In this document: in pieces, positions 1 through 6,084 of the stretch
Numbering within the stretch: position 1 is the stretch's first letter
Layout: every line of letters begins with the position of its first letter
Assembly (NCBI GenBank): GCA_030271565.1
Contig: JARXKR010000039.1
Span: 1 to 14,535, forward strand
DNA length: 14,535 bases
Direction: 5' to 3'
Source of the DNA: Pseudomonadota bacterium
GTDB taxonomy: Bacteria; Pseudomonadota; Alphaproteobacteria; Sphingomonadales; Sphingomonadaceae
Made by a program: the position numbers and the translations under genes
The notes under the pieces: model-generated
The model's input: only the letters and a program-made list of their open reading frames with translations
What the model was told of the DNA's origin: nothing
The model's database searches: none

Positions 1-707
1 CCTTCGACATATTCGCGGGCGTGGCCCCAGTCGCGCTGCGCGTCGAGGTTGCCGAGGTAGAGCACCTCCTGCCGCCCGAGCGAGATCGCCGCTGCGGCGC
101 GGGTGATCTTGCGGGTCACGAAAGTCTCGCCGCGCAGCGGGCTTTCGTGGTTGAACAGGATCCCGTTCGAGGTGTGCATGCCGTAAGCTTCGCGGTAGTT
201 GACCGTGATCCAGTAGGCATAAAGCTTGGCTGCGGCATAAGGGCTGCGCGGATAGAACGGGGTGGTCTCACGTTGCGGCACTTCCTGGACCAGCCCGTAA
301 AGCTCGCTGGTCGAGGCCTGATAGAACCGGCACTTGTCCTCGAGCTTGAGGATGCGGATCGCCTCGAGCAGCCGCAAGGTGCCGATCCCGTCCGAGTTGG
401 CGGTGTATTCGGCGGTTTCGAAACTGACCGCGACGTGGCTTTGTGCGGCAAGGTTGTAGATCTCGTCGGGCTGCACTTCCTGGACGATCCGGATCAGGTT
501 GGTTGCATCGGTCAGATCGCCGTAATGCAGCGTCAGCTGCGGCGCGGGGACGTGCGGGTCTTCATAGATATCGTCGATCCGCCCGGTATTGAACGAGCTC
601 GAGCGGCGCTTGATGCCGTGGACGCGGTAGCCCTTTTCGAGCAGCAGGCGGGCGAGGTAAGCGCCGTCCTGCCCGGTTACCCCGGTAATCAATGCGGTCT
701 TGCTCAC
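1..707 (-). CDS. gmd: GDP-mannose 4,6-dehydratase, C-terminus cut off by window edge
   Basis: Converts GDP-D-mannose to GDP-4-keto-6-deoxy-D-mannose, the branch point to GDP-rhamnose, GDP-fucose or perosamine for surface polysaccharide. It is a cytoplasmic NADP-dependent extended short-chain dehydrogenase. About 235 residues are visible, from a GTG at 707. The start gives SKTALITGVTGQDG with the nucleotide-binding GVTGQDG at 9-15. These are followed by KRRSSSFNTGRIDDIY, NLAAQSHV, the active-site STSELYG (T133, E135) and the YxxxK pair Y157/K161, all typical of Gmd. LYLGNLDAQRDWGHA near the edge is also characteristic. The family is usually about 325-370 residues, so roughly a third lies outside. 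The GTG overlaps the TGA of the upstream serine hydrolase gene (GTGA at 704-707, reverse strand), so its translation is probably coupled to that gene. The substrate is made by the divergent manC/manA pair. Family assignment is very secure. Confidence 0.96.
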   Translation of the reverse strand, partial: MSKTALITGVTGQDGAYLARLLLEKGYRVHGIKRRSSSFNTGRIDDIYEDPHVPAPQLTLHYGDLTDATNLIRIVQEVQPDEIYNLAAQSHVAVSFETAEYTANSDGIGTLRLLEAIRILKLEDKCRFYQASTSELYGLVQEVPQRETTPFYPRSPYAAAKLYAYWITVNYREAYGMHTSNGILFNHESPLRGETFVTRKITRAAAAISLGRQEVLYLGNLDAQRDWGHAREYVE

Positions 708-1840
708 GGCACTACATCTTTCGGAAAGAGCTGGATTATCCGCGCGATAGCACGGCGGACGGGTTCGTGCTGCCCCTCATTGGTCTTGCCCAGCCGGACC
801 ACGGTGACCCCATTGCCGCGCGACACCACGACGAACTGGCCGAGATGGCCGTTCAAGGAAAACACGCTGCCGGGCAGGCCGGGCCACATTGCCGCTTCGC
901 CTGCCGGGGCTCGATTGAGCCAGACCTGCGCGCCATAACCAGGATTGTGCGGCGAGGATGTGGTCATGAAATCGATCCACGCCACCGGCACCAGCTGCGC
1001 GCCCTTTATGGCTCCGCGTTCACGCATGAATTCGCCGAACCGGGCCCAGTCGCGCGCAGTGCCGTGGATCAGGCTGCCACCGATCAGCGTTCCGGCAAGG
1101 TCGTATTCGGGCACCATGCTCTTCATGCCGAGCGGTTCGAACAGCCGGGTCCGCAGATATTCGCCGACGACATGCGCGCGCTCGCCCGGATCGGCGCTGG
1201 TGGTCAGCGCCCGCGCCGCAAGATCGGCCAGGATCACTGTGGTGGCCGAGGAATATTCCCACTTCGAACCCGGTTCGGCCTCGAGCGGCTGGGCTTCGGC
1301 ATAGGCGGCCATGTTGTCGCGCCCGTCGAGAAACAGCATCCGTACGGTATCGGCTTCGTAAGGCGGGCTGGACTCCTCGGCGTGCCTCAGCCCCGAATGC
1401 ATCTGCAGCAGCTCGCGCAAGGTAATTTCGCCGCGCGGATCGCCCGGGCGCTGCCACGCCGGGATCGGCACGCCCTCGTCGAGCCGCAAGCGCCCGTCGG
1501 CGACCAGCATTCCGATCATCACGCCGGTAACCGTCTTGGCCATCGACCAGCTGACGAACCGGGTGTTTTCGTGATAGCCGGGGGCAAAGCGCTCGGCGAC
1601 AATCTTGCCGCCGTGCAGCACGATCAGCGCGCGGGTTTCGGCGGTCGGTTCCTGGCTAAACAGCGCGTCGACGCTGCGGCCTAGTTGCTCGCGGTTCACC
1701 CCGGGCTTGTCGATCACCGCCTTCATCGCGGCTGTGCTCAGCGGCGGTAGAGGCGGCGGAGCGGCAGATTGCCCCGAGCAGGCGATCAGGGCTGGCAGCG
1801 CAAGCAGCGGCAGGATAAGAGACGGGCGGCGCGCAAACAT
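704..1840 (-). CDS. Serine hydrolase, beta-lactamase/NylB-EstB-like, predicted lipoprotein
   Basis: Predicted class C beta-lactamase-fold serine hydrolase of the 6-aminohexanoate-dimer hydrolase/esterase group. With M1 at 1840 it has 378 residues. A hydrophobic leader ends in the lipobox LIAC (C21), so it is probably membrane-anchored in the periplasm. Active-site elements are SMAK (S99, K102), YSS (Y196, the YxN position) and GHLG (H332-L-G334, in place of KTG). The LLQMHSGLRHAEE stretch is typical of the family. The start at 1840 (MFARRPS) is preferred because AAGGA at 1850-1854 (reverse strand) sits 9 nt ahead; the ATG at 1849 directly abuts that AAGGA. The substrate cannot be deduced: esterase, amidase or peptidase are all possible, and a true beta-lactamase is less likely. 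It is the first gene of a unit with gmd, an unusual partner. Confidence 0.88.
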   Translation of the reverse strand: MFARRPSLILPLLALPALIACSGQSAAPPPLPPLSTAAMKAVIDKPGVNREQLGRSVDALFSQEPTAETRALIVLHGGKIVAERFAPGYHENTRFVSWSMAKTVTGVMIGMLVADGRLRLDEGVPIPAWQRPGDPRGEITLRELLQMHSGLRHAEESSPPYEADTVRMLFLDGRDNMAAYAEAQPLEAEPGSKWEYSSATTVILADLAARALTTSADPGERAHVVGEYLRTRLFEPLGMKSMVPEYDLAGTLIGGSLIHGTARDWARFGEFMRERGAIKGAQLVPVAWIDFMTTSSPHNPGYGAQVWLNRAPAGEAAMWPGLPGSVFSLNGHLGQFVVVSRGNGVTVVRLGKTNEGQHEPVRRAIARIIQLFPKDVVP

Positions 1841-1849
1841 CGCGCGCAT

Positions 1850-1863
1850 TCCTTGCGCAAAGG
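1850..1863. promoter_or_regulatory. Palindrome carrying the ribosome-binding sites of two divergent genes
   Basis: The stretch centres on a perfect TTGCGCAA palindrome (1853-1860). Read leftward it gives AAGGA, 9 nt before the ATG at 1840. Read rightward it gives AAAGG (1859-1863), 7 nt before the ATG at 1871. The two divergent genes thus start only about 30 bp apart and share one near-palindromic Shine-Dalgarno region. Their promoters must lie inside the opposite coding regions. I did not find a convincing -35/-10 pair for either direction. Confidence 0.5.
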
Positions 1864-1870
1864 CATGGCA

Positions 1871-2233
1871 ATGGCAACTCTAAACCCGGCAGCAAACAAC
1901 CCGGCGAGCGACCCGCGCAAGCGGCTGCGACGCAGCGCGCTGTGGCTGGGCCTCGCGCTGGTCGTACTGTTGTTTGCGTGGTTCTGGGCACCGCTGCACG
2001 CCTACGCGCGGACCGGCGCGGCTTATGGCGCGCGGGTTGCTTGTTCTTGCACTTACCTTGGCGGGCGCGAACTGAGCGATTGCAAGAAGGATTTCGAACC
2101 GGGGATGGAACTGGTCATGCTCTCGCAAGATGTTGCAGCCAAGACCGTCACCGCACGGTTTCCGCTGATCGCCAGCGAAACCGCGACCTACCGCCCGGGT
2201 CTTGGCTGCCAATTGGAACCGTGGCGTGGCTAG
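1871..2233 (+). CDS. Small single-TM protein with a Cys-containing periplasmic domain
   Basis: A 120-residue protein with no confident functional name. A basic N-terminus (RKRLRR, 16-21) precedes one membrane helix at about 22-42. The remainder, probably periplasmic, has four cysteines: C58, C60, C71 and C113 in GLGC. From memory, a similar segment (a Cys-rich turn, then an acidic stretch, then ...YRPGLGC) precedes the catalytic domain in some sphingomonad NylB-like serine hydrolases. If so, this is a stand-alone version of that domain, divergent from a serine hydrolase gene. The start at 1871 is chosen because AAAGG (1859-1863) is 7 nt ahead; an in-frame ATG at 1865 is too close to it. manC begins 29 nt downstream, suggesting co-transcription. 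It is real coding by base composition, but the function is unknown. Confidence 0.7.
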   Translation: MATLNPAANNPASDPRKRLRRSALWLGLALVVLLFAWFWAPLHAYARTGAAYGARVACSCTYLGGRELSDCKKDFEPGMELVMLSQDVAAKTVTARFPLIASETATYRPGLGCQLEPWRG

Positions 2234-2262
2234 GGCGTTGAATCGCCGCGATGAAGGGCGAT

Positions 2263-3315
2263 ATGCAGAGCATGACTGACAATGCAATCCACCCGGTAAT
2301 CCTGTGCGGCGGCAGCGGCACCCGGCTGTGGCCGCGCAGCCGTGCGGTCAAGCCCAAGCCGTTCCTGCCGCTGGTCGGCGAAGCGACCCTGTTCGAGCAG
2401 ACCGTGGCCCGCTGCGCCCGCGATGCCGGGTTTGCCGCGCCGATCGTGGTCACCGGCAAGGCGCACCTTGCCCATGTCGAAGCGCAACTCGCGGGCGACG
2501 GCGAAGCCCGGGTGATCGTCGAACCATCGGCGCGCAATACCGCTGCGGCGATTGCGCTGGCCGCATTGCGCCTGCCCGCAGACGCGGTGATGCTGGTCTG
2601 CCCGAGCGATCATCACATCGCCGATTGCGCGGCATTTCAGCAGACAGCCCGTGCGGCTGCTGAACTTGCCCGGCAAGGCTGGCTCGTCTCGTTCGGGATC
2701 GCGGCGACCGCGCCTGAAACCGGGTTCGGTTATCTCGAGCGAGGCGAGGCGATCGGCAGCGAAGGCTTCCAGGTCGCGCGCTTCGTCGAAAAACCCGACC
2801 GGGCCCGCGCCGAGGCATTCCTTGCTGGGGGTGGCTATGCCTGGAACGGCGGGATCTTCGCCTTCCGCGCCGGGACCTTCCTCGACGAGCTCTCCGCGCA
2901 CCGTCCCGAGATCGCCGCGCACGCCCGCGCTGCTGTGGCCCAGGGGCGCGAGCAAGGCATGGAGTTCCACCCTGACGCGGCCGAGTTCGCGCAGATTGCC
3001 AGCGAATCGGTCGACTACGCGGTGATGGAGAACACGTCGCGCGCGGCGATGGTCAGCGCGCAGATGGGCTGGTCGGACATCGGCAGCTGGGAGGCGCTGC
3101 ACACCGCGCGCGGCGGCGACGCGTCGGGCAACACCGTGATCGGCCCGGCCGAGCTGGTCGATTGCCGCAACGTATTGGTCGAAAGCGACGGGCCGCGCGT
3201 CTCGGTGATCGGGCTTGATGATGTGGTAGTGGTGGTCGACGGCAACGAAGTGCTGGTCACGACCCGCGCCGGGGCGCAACTGGTCGGCAAGCTCGGCGGC
3301 GCCACCAACCAATGA
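2263..3315 (+). CDS. manC: Mannose-1-phosphate guanylyltransferase (GDP-mannose pyrophosphorylase)
   Basis: Makes GDP-mannose from mannose-1-phosphate and GTP in the cytoplasm, feeding Gmd and mannosylated glycans. With M1 at 2263 it has 350 residues. Visible motifs are the nucleotide-binding GGSGTRLWPRS (16-26), EPSARNTAAA (87-96), CPSDHHI (about 113-119), FVEKP (174-178), WNGGIF (194-199) and MGWSDIGSW (268-276). The C-terminus ends after a short beta-rich segment. The type II isomerase cupin domain of bifunctional ManC/AlgA proteins (about 470-480 residues) is absent, and a separate isomerase follows. Start: AAGGG at 2254-2258 lies 4 nt before ATG 2263. ATG 2272 (MTDNAIHP) is equally plausible and ATG 2251 less so. 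Its stop overlaps the next start (ATGA, 3312-3315). Confidence 0.95.
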   Translation: MQSMTDNAIHPVILCGGSGTRLWPRSRAVKPKPFLPLVGEATLFEQTVARCARDAGFAAPIVVTGKAHLAHVEAQLAGDGEARVIVEPSARNTAAAIALAALRLPADAVMLVCPSDHHIADCAAFQQTARAAAELARQGWLVSFGIAATAPETGFGYLERGEAIGSEGFQVARFVEKPDRARAEAFLAGGGYAWNGGIFAFRAGTFLDELSAHRPEIAAHARAAVAQGREQGMEFHPDAAEFAQIASESVDYAVMENTSRAAMVSAQMGWSDIGSWEALHTARGGDASGNTVIGPAELVDCRNVLVESDGPRVSVIGLDDVVVVVDGNEVLVTTRAGAQLVGKLGGATNQ

Positions 3316-4103
3316 GCGCGCTGCTCGCCACCACTCTGTCCGAGCGGCCCTGGGGGGTCGACAGTCTGCCCGCGCCCTTCGCCAGCCCGGCGGGCGAGCG
3401 GGTGGGCGAGGTGTGGTTCACGCCCCCAGCGGCGCTCGATGCGCTGCTGGTCAAATACATCTTCACCAGCGAGAAACTGTCGGTCCAGGTCCATCCGAGC
3501 GATGCTCAGGCGCCCAACGGCTCGCGCGGCAAGGAGGAATGCTGGCTGATCCTGGGTGCCGAGCCGGGCGCGTCGCTGGCGATCGGATTCAAGGCTCCGA
3601 TCGGGCCCGAGGCAATGCGTGCGGCCGCGCTCGACGGCAGCATCGAGCAATTGCTGGCGTGGTTTCCAGTCAAACCGGGCGACTTCTTCTATATTCCGGC
3701 GGGCACGGTCCACGCAATCGGGCCGGGGCTGTCGCTGATCGAGGTCCAGCAGAACTCGGACATTACCTATCGGCTATACGATTACGGACGCGGGCGCGAA
3801 CTGCACCTCGATGCAGGGATTGCCGTGGCGCAAGGCTCTCCGCACGATCCGGCCGACCGCCGCCATGTCCCGCTGCGCGGCGATGTCGCGCTGGTCGAAG
3901 GGCCGCACTTCCGGCTCGACCGGCTTGACGGCCCGCCGCGCAAGGAAGTCGCCGCACGTTACGATGGCGCGTTACTGGTGCTGCCGCTCGACACCCCGCT
4001 CGAAGTTGCGGGTGAAGTCATCGGGCCGGGTCAGTGCGCCCTCGCACCCAGCCTCGACCAAGTGCGATTTACCGGCCGCAGCCTGATTACGCAGCCTTGT
4101 TAA
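3312..4103 (+). CDS. manA: Mannose-6-phosphate isomerase, class I
   Basis: Interconverts fructose-6-phosphate and mannose-6-phosphate, supplying the GDP-mannose route. It has 263 residues, the short form of zinc-dependent class I isomerases (B. subtilis-like forms are about 315). Metal-site elements are QVHPSD (Q59, H61), KEECW (E76) and PAGTVHAIG (H134). The active-site segment TYRLYDYGRGRELH (R154 region) follows. The N-terminal RPWG and EVWF are also typical. The C-terminal part (about 185-263) is a second, degenerate cupin-like region. The gene overlaps manC by ATGA, so the two are translationally coupled and together replace one bifunctional enzyme. Its TAA overlaps the convergent mnmA stop inside a hairpin. 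Confidence 0.93.
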   Translation: MSALLATTLSERPWGVDSLPAPFASPAGERVGEVWFTPPAALDALLVKYIFTSEKLSVQVHPSDAQAPNGSRGKEECWLILGAEPGASLAIGFKAPIGPEAMRAAALDGSIEQLLAWFPVKPGDFFYIPAGTVHAIGPGLSLIEVQQNSDITYRLYDYGRGRELHLDAGIAVAQGSPHDPADRRHVPLRGDVALVEGPHFRLDRLDGPPRKEVAARYDGALLVLPLDTPLEVAGEVIGPGQCALAPSLDQVRFTGRSLITQPC

Positions 4104-4111
4104 GGCTGCGT
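4089..4111. terminator. Bidirectional hairpin spanning two convergent stop codons
   Basis: Perfect 10-bp inverted repeat: ACGCAGCCTT at 4089-4098 and AAGGCTGCGT at 4102-4111, with a 3-nt loop at 4099-4101. The manA TAA (4101-4103) and the mnmA stop (4100-4102, reverse strand) both lie in its loop and inner edge. No T-tract follows on either strand, so it is not a classical intrinsic terminator. It could still halt or protect transcripts from both sides. Confidence 0.55.
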
Positions 4112-5275
4112 GCTGTCAATCCAGCCGCCACCCAGCACGCGCTCTCCGGCGTAGATCACCGCTGCCTGACCGGGTGCGACTCCGAACTCGGGCCCGGTGA
4201 AGTTCAGTGTGCAGGTTGCACCTTCGCCCAATGAGCCTTCTAGCGTGACTGGCACCAGTTTGGCCATCGAACGAACTTTTGCGAACAACTCCCCGGCGGG
4301 CATAGGCCCGATCCGGTTGGTCTCGGCGATCCTTGCCGATTTGACCGCCAGCAGGTGTTTGGGTCCGACCAAAACCTGCGCTTTGGCGGCATCGATCCCG
4401 GTTACGAACAGCGGTTCGGGTAATCCGCCGATCTCGAGCCCGCGCCGCTGGCCCACCGTGTAGTGGATGATCCCGCGATGCTGGCCCAACACAGCGCCGG
4501 TCTCAGTGTGGACGATTTCACCCGGTTCGCCGCCTTCGGGCCGTACGCTGCGGACGATCTTGGCATAGTCGCCGTCGGGCACGAAACAGATGTCCTGGCT
4601 GTCAGGCTTGGCCGCGACTCGCAGCCCTTCAGCTTCGGCGATCTGGCGCACGTCCGCCTTGGGCAAGCCGCCAAGCGGGAAGCGCAGGAAATCGAGCTGG
4701 GCTTCGGTCGTGCCGTAAAGGAAGTAACTCTGGTCGCGCGCCGGGTCGGTGGCGCGGTGCAGTTCGGGCCCGGCGGGGCCGATCACGCGCTGCACATAAT
4801 GCCCCGTGGCGAGGCAATCGGCGCCGAGCTCGCGTGCCATTGCCAGCAAATCAGTGAATTTGGGCCCCATGTTGCAGCGGATGCACGGGATCGGGGTCCG
4901 CCCGGCGAGGTAATCGTCGGCAAAGCGTTCGACCACTTCGTCGCGGAACCGGCTTTCGTGATCGATGACGTGGTGGACGATGCCCAGCCGGTCGGCCACG
5001 CTGCGGGCATCGCGGATGTCGTCGCCGGCGCAGCAGGCACCTTTGCGTTTGACGGCGCTACCGTAATCGTAGAGCTGCAGCGTCACCCCGATCACCTCGG
5101 CCCCGCTGCGCGCGGCGAGCGCGGCAACCACCGAACTATCGACCCCGCCCGACATCGCGACGACGATCCGCCGTCCGCTGAGCGGGCCTTCGAGCTGGAA
5201 CAAGCCCGCCGGATCGGGACGAAGGAGCGCTGCGCTGGCCATGGCAGGCGGCGCATACACGGGGCGTGCCGTCAT
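4100..5275 (-). CDS. mnmA: tRNA-specific 2-thiouridylase MnmA
   Basis: Thiolates C2 of wobble uridine 34 in tRNA-Lys, tRNA-Glu and tRNA-Gln, using ATP and sulfur passed from a cysteine desulfurase. It has 391 residues from ATG 5275. The PP-loop SGGVDSS is at 42-48. CIRCN supplies the catalytic C134, and DSQDICF supplies the partner C230. GHYVQR, DQSYFLYG, HYTVGQRRGL and the C-terminal GGGWI are family signatures. The N-terminus is about 30 residues longer than in many homologs. No Shine-Dalgarno sequence is evident before 5275 or before the internal ATG at 5242, so the start is uncertain. It is convergent with manA and divergent from the small ORF at 5415. Housekeeping role; the neighbours say nothing about it. 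Confidence 0.96.
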   Translation of the reverse strand: MTARPVYAPPAMASAALLRPDPAGLFQLEGPLSGRRIVVAMSGGVDSSVVAALAARSGAEVIGVTLQLYDYGSAVKRKGACCAGDDIRDARSVADRLGIVHHVIDHESRFRDEVVERFADDYLAGRTPIPCIRCNMGPKFTDLLAMARELGADCLATGHYVQRVIGPAGPELHRATDPARDQSYFLYGTTEAQLDFLRFPLGGLPKADVRQIAEAEGLRVAAKPDSQDICFVPDGDYAKIVRSVRPEGGEPGEIVHTETGAVLGQHRGIIHYTVGQRRGLEIGGLPEPLFVTGIDAAKAQVLVGPKHLLAVKSARIAETNRIGPMPAGELFAKVRSMAKLVPVTLEGSLGEGATCTLNFTGPEFGVAPGQAAVIYAGERVLGGGWIDSTQP

Positions 5276-5289
5276 GGCAAAGGCGGCCG

Positions 5290-5318
5290 GTTAAGCATGC
5301 GGACCACCACCTCGGCAA
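5290..5318 (-). promoter_or_regulatory. Possible mnmA promoter
   Basis: On the reverse strand, TTGCCG (5313-5318) and CTTAAC (5290-5295) are separated by 17 nt. This would place transcription start a few bases before the ATG at 5275, giving a nearly leaderless mRNA that fits the missing Shine-Dalgarno sequence. The -10 match is poor (3 of 6), so this is a tentative reading. Confidence 0.22.
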
Positions 5319-5341
5319 TTCGGTAAGCATTGTGACCGCGA

Positions 5342-5395
5342 GGTAAATCCGGGCTTTACCCGTTATTGACCTTGTCTGGGTAGAACCCGGCTTAT
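5342..5395 (+). promoter_or_regulatory. Inverted repeat beside a possible promoter for the small ORF/sciP unit
   Basis: A perfect GGTAAA-N7-TTTACC inverted repeat occupies 5342-5360. Six bases later comes TTGACC (5366-5371), a good alphaproteobacterial -35. A weak -10, GCTTAT (5390-5395), follows after 18 nt. The resulting transcript would start near 5402 and carry the GGGAAG site (5402-5407) before ATG 5415. The repeat would act as an operator just upstream of -35. CGGTTAAGCAT (5288-5298) and CGGTAAGCAT (5321-5330) form a further loose direct repeat in the same gap. Confidence 0.3.
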
Positions 5396-5414
5396 GGAAT
5401 TGGGAAGCGACCTC

Positions 5415-5726
5415 ATGACTGCCCTGCGCATCCGCACTCAAACCGGCGGTGGCAGTGGCGAATCCGCACCTTCGGGCCTGTTGCTCGACTGGTCCGGGCT
5501 GCACGCCCGGCTGAGCTCGGCGCATGCCCTGCGGCGCGAGCTGGCCCAGGGTGATTCGCAGGCATGTGCCCCCGGCGGTGCCTTTTTCGACTGGTCGCTT
5601 TGTGTAAGCGACGGGCCGAAACAAACACACGCCGTTAACCTCAAAGATTCAACAGATCGCAAAGCGCTGCGGTGCATGGATGCTGGCACTGCCGGACTTG
5701 TCCATGCCGGCGGCCGGGAACAATGA
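5415..5726 (+). CDS. Small protein of unknown function with twin APxGxxxDWS motifs
   Basis: A 103-residue ORF I do not recognise. The start at 5415 has GGGAAG (5402-5407) 7 nt ahead; an in-frame ATG at 5394 overlaps the possible -10 and lacks a site. Residues 18-27 (APSGLLLDWS) and 52-61 (APGGAFFDWS) repeat the same pattern 34 residues apart. A basic, Leu/Ala-rich, probably helical stretch (about 29-44) lies between them. There is no signal peptide or membrane helix. After about residue 62 the codons lose their G/C third-position bias, so the tail may double as sciP upstream DNA or be non-conserved. The stop overlaps the sciP start region (TGA 5724-5726, ATG 5726), suggesting co-translation with sciP. 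It could be spurious, but the repeated motif argues that the first two thirds are real. Confidence 0.5.
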   Translation: MTALRIRTQTGGGSGESAPSGLLLDWSGLHARLSSAHALRRELAQGDSQACAPGGAFFDWSLCVSDGPKQTHAVNLKDSTDRKALRCMDAGTAGLVHAGGREQ

Positions 5727-6025
5727 TGATCGAGAACCAGAAAATCCGACCAGCCATGGTGATCGGCCCGCTTGGCGAGCCGCTTACACTGGATTCGCTG
5801 CCAGCGCCTTCGACCACCCGCTGGGTGGTCCGGCGCAAGGCCGAAGTGGTGGCGGCGGTCAACGGCGGCCTGCTGACCATCGACGAGGTTTGCGAGCGTT
5901 ATAACCTGACGCTCGAAGAATTCGCCTCGTGGCAGCGCGCGGTCGACCGCTCGGGCATGCAGGGCCTACGCGTCACCCGCATTCAGCATTACCGCGACCT
6001 CTACGAGCGCCAGCTCAAGTACTGA
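5726..6025 (+). CDS. sciP: SciP/DUF1153 family CtrA-inhibitory regulator
   Basis: A 99-residue DNA-binding protein of the family that in Caulobacter represses CtrA-activated genes in G1 by binding CtrA and DNA (established for that organism). The N-terminal part has VIGPLGEPLTLDSLP (12-26). The helix-turn-helix region spans about 31-75, with TTRWVVRRKAEVVAAV, GGLLTIDEVCERYNLT and EEFASWQRAVDR. A conserved GLRVTRIQHYRDLYE tail closes the protein. ATG 5726 is favoured over 5723 because GGGAA (5716-5720) then sits 5 nt ahead. It follows a small unknown ORF with overlapping stop/start and is followed by a strong hairpin. GANTC sites lie around its upstream region, compatible with CcrM-linked cell-cycle control, but I see no clean TTAA-N7-TTAA CtrA box. 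Confidence 0.92.
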   Translation: MIENQKIRPAMVIGPLGEPLTLDSLPAPSTTRWVVRRKAEVVAAVNGGLLTIDEVCERYNLTLEEFASWQRAVDRSGMQGLRVTRIQHYRDLYERQLKY

Positions 6026-6048
6026 TCGGCCCGACTTTGGAATTAGGC

Positions 6049-6084
6049 GGTGGCCGGGGTGGACGATAGTCCGCTCCGGCCGCT
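6049..6084 (+). terminator. Long hairpin after sciP
   Basis: Starting 24 nt after the sciP stop, 6049-6064 pairs with 6069-6084 around a GATA loop (6065-6068). The core is GGCCGG/CCGGCC plus GGAC/GTCC, with four G-U pairs and no mismatch. A second short hairpin CCGC-TTT-GCGG follows at 6086-6096. No T-run follows, so it would be a Rho-aided or transcript-stabilising end rather than a classical terminator. Confidence 0.5.

Noticed and set aside
1315..1321. TGTCGCG, reported as a SciP-like motif in Caulobacter
   Set aside because: Copies occur inside coding regions, and a 7-mer of this composition is expected by chance in high-GC DNA.
692..1684. Long open frame antisense to the serine hydrolase
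   Set aside because: A by-product of G/C-rich third positions; the opposite frame has clear catalytic motifs. The same applies to open frames at 2230-3312 (-), 4463-5326 (+), 6202-6954 (-), 10140-11153 (-) and 10478-11683 (-).
1853..1860. TTGCGCAA as a shared operator, also at 6185-6192
   Set aside because: A third copy lies inside the GNAT coding region (12436-12443), so the 8-mer is not confined to regulatory DNA.
5635..5650. CtrA-binding box upstream of sciP
   Set aside because: TTAAC at 5635 has no second TTAA half-site at the required 7-nt spacing; only a single half-site and a GATTC are present.
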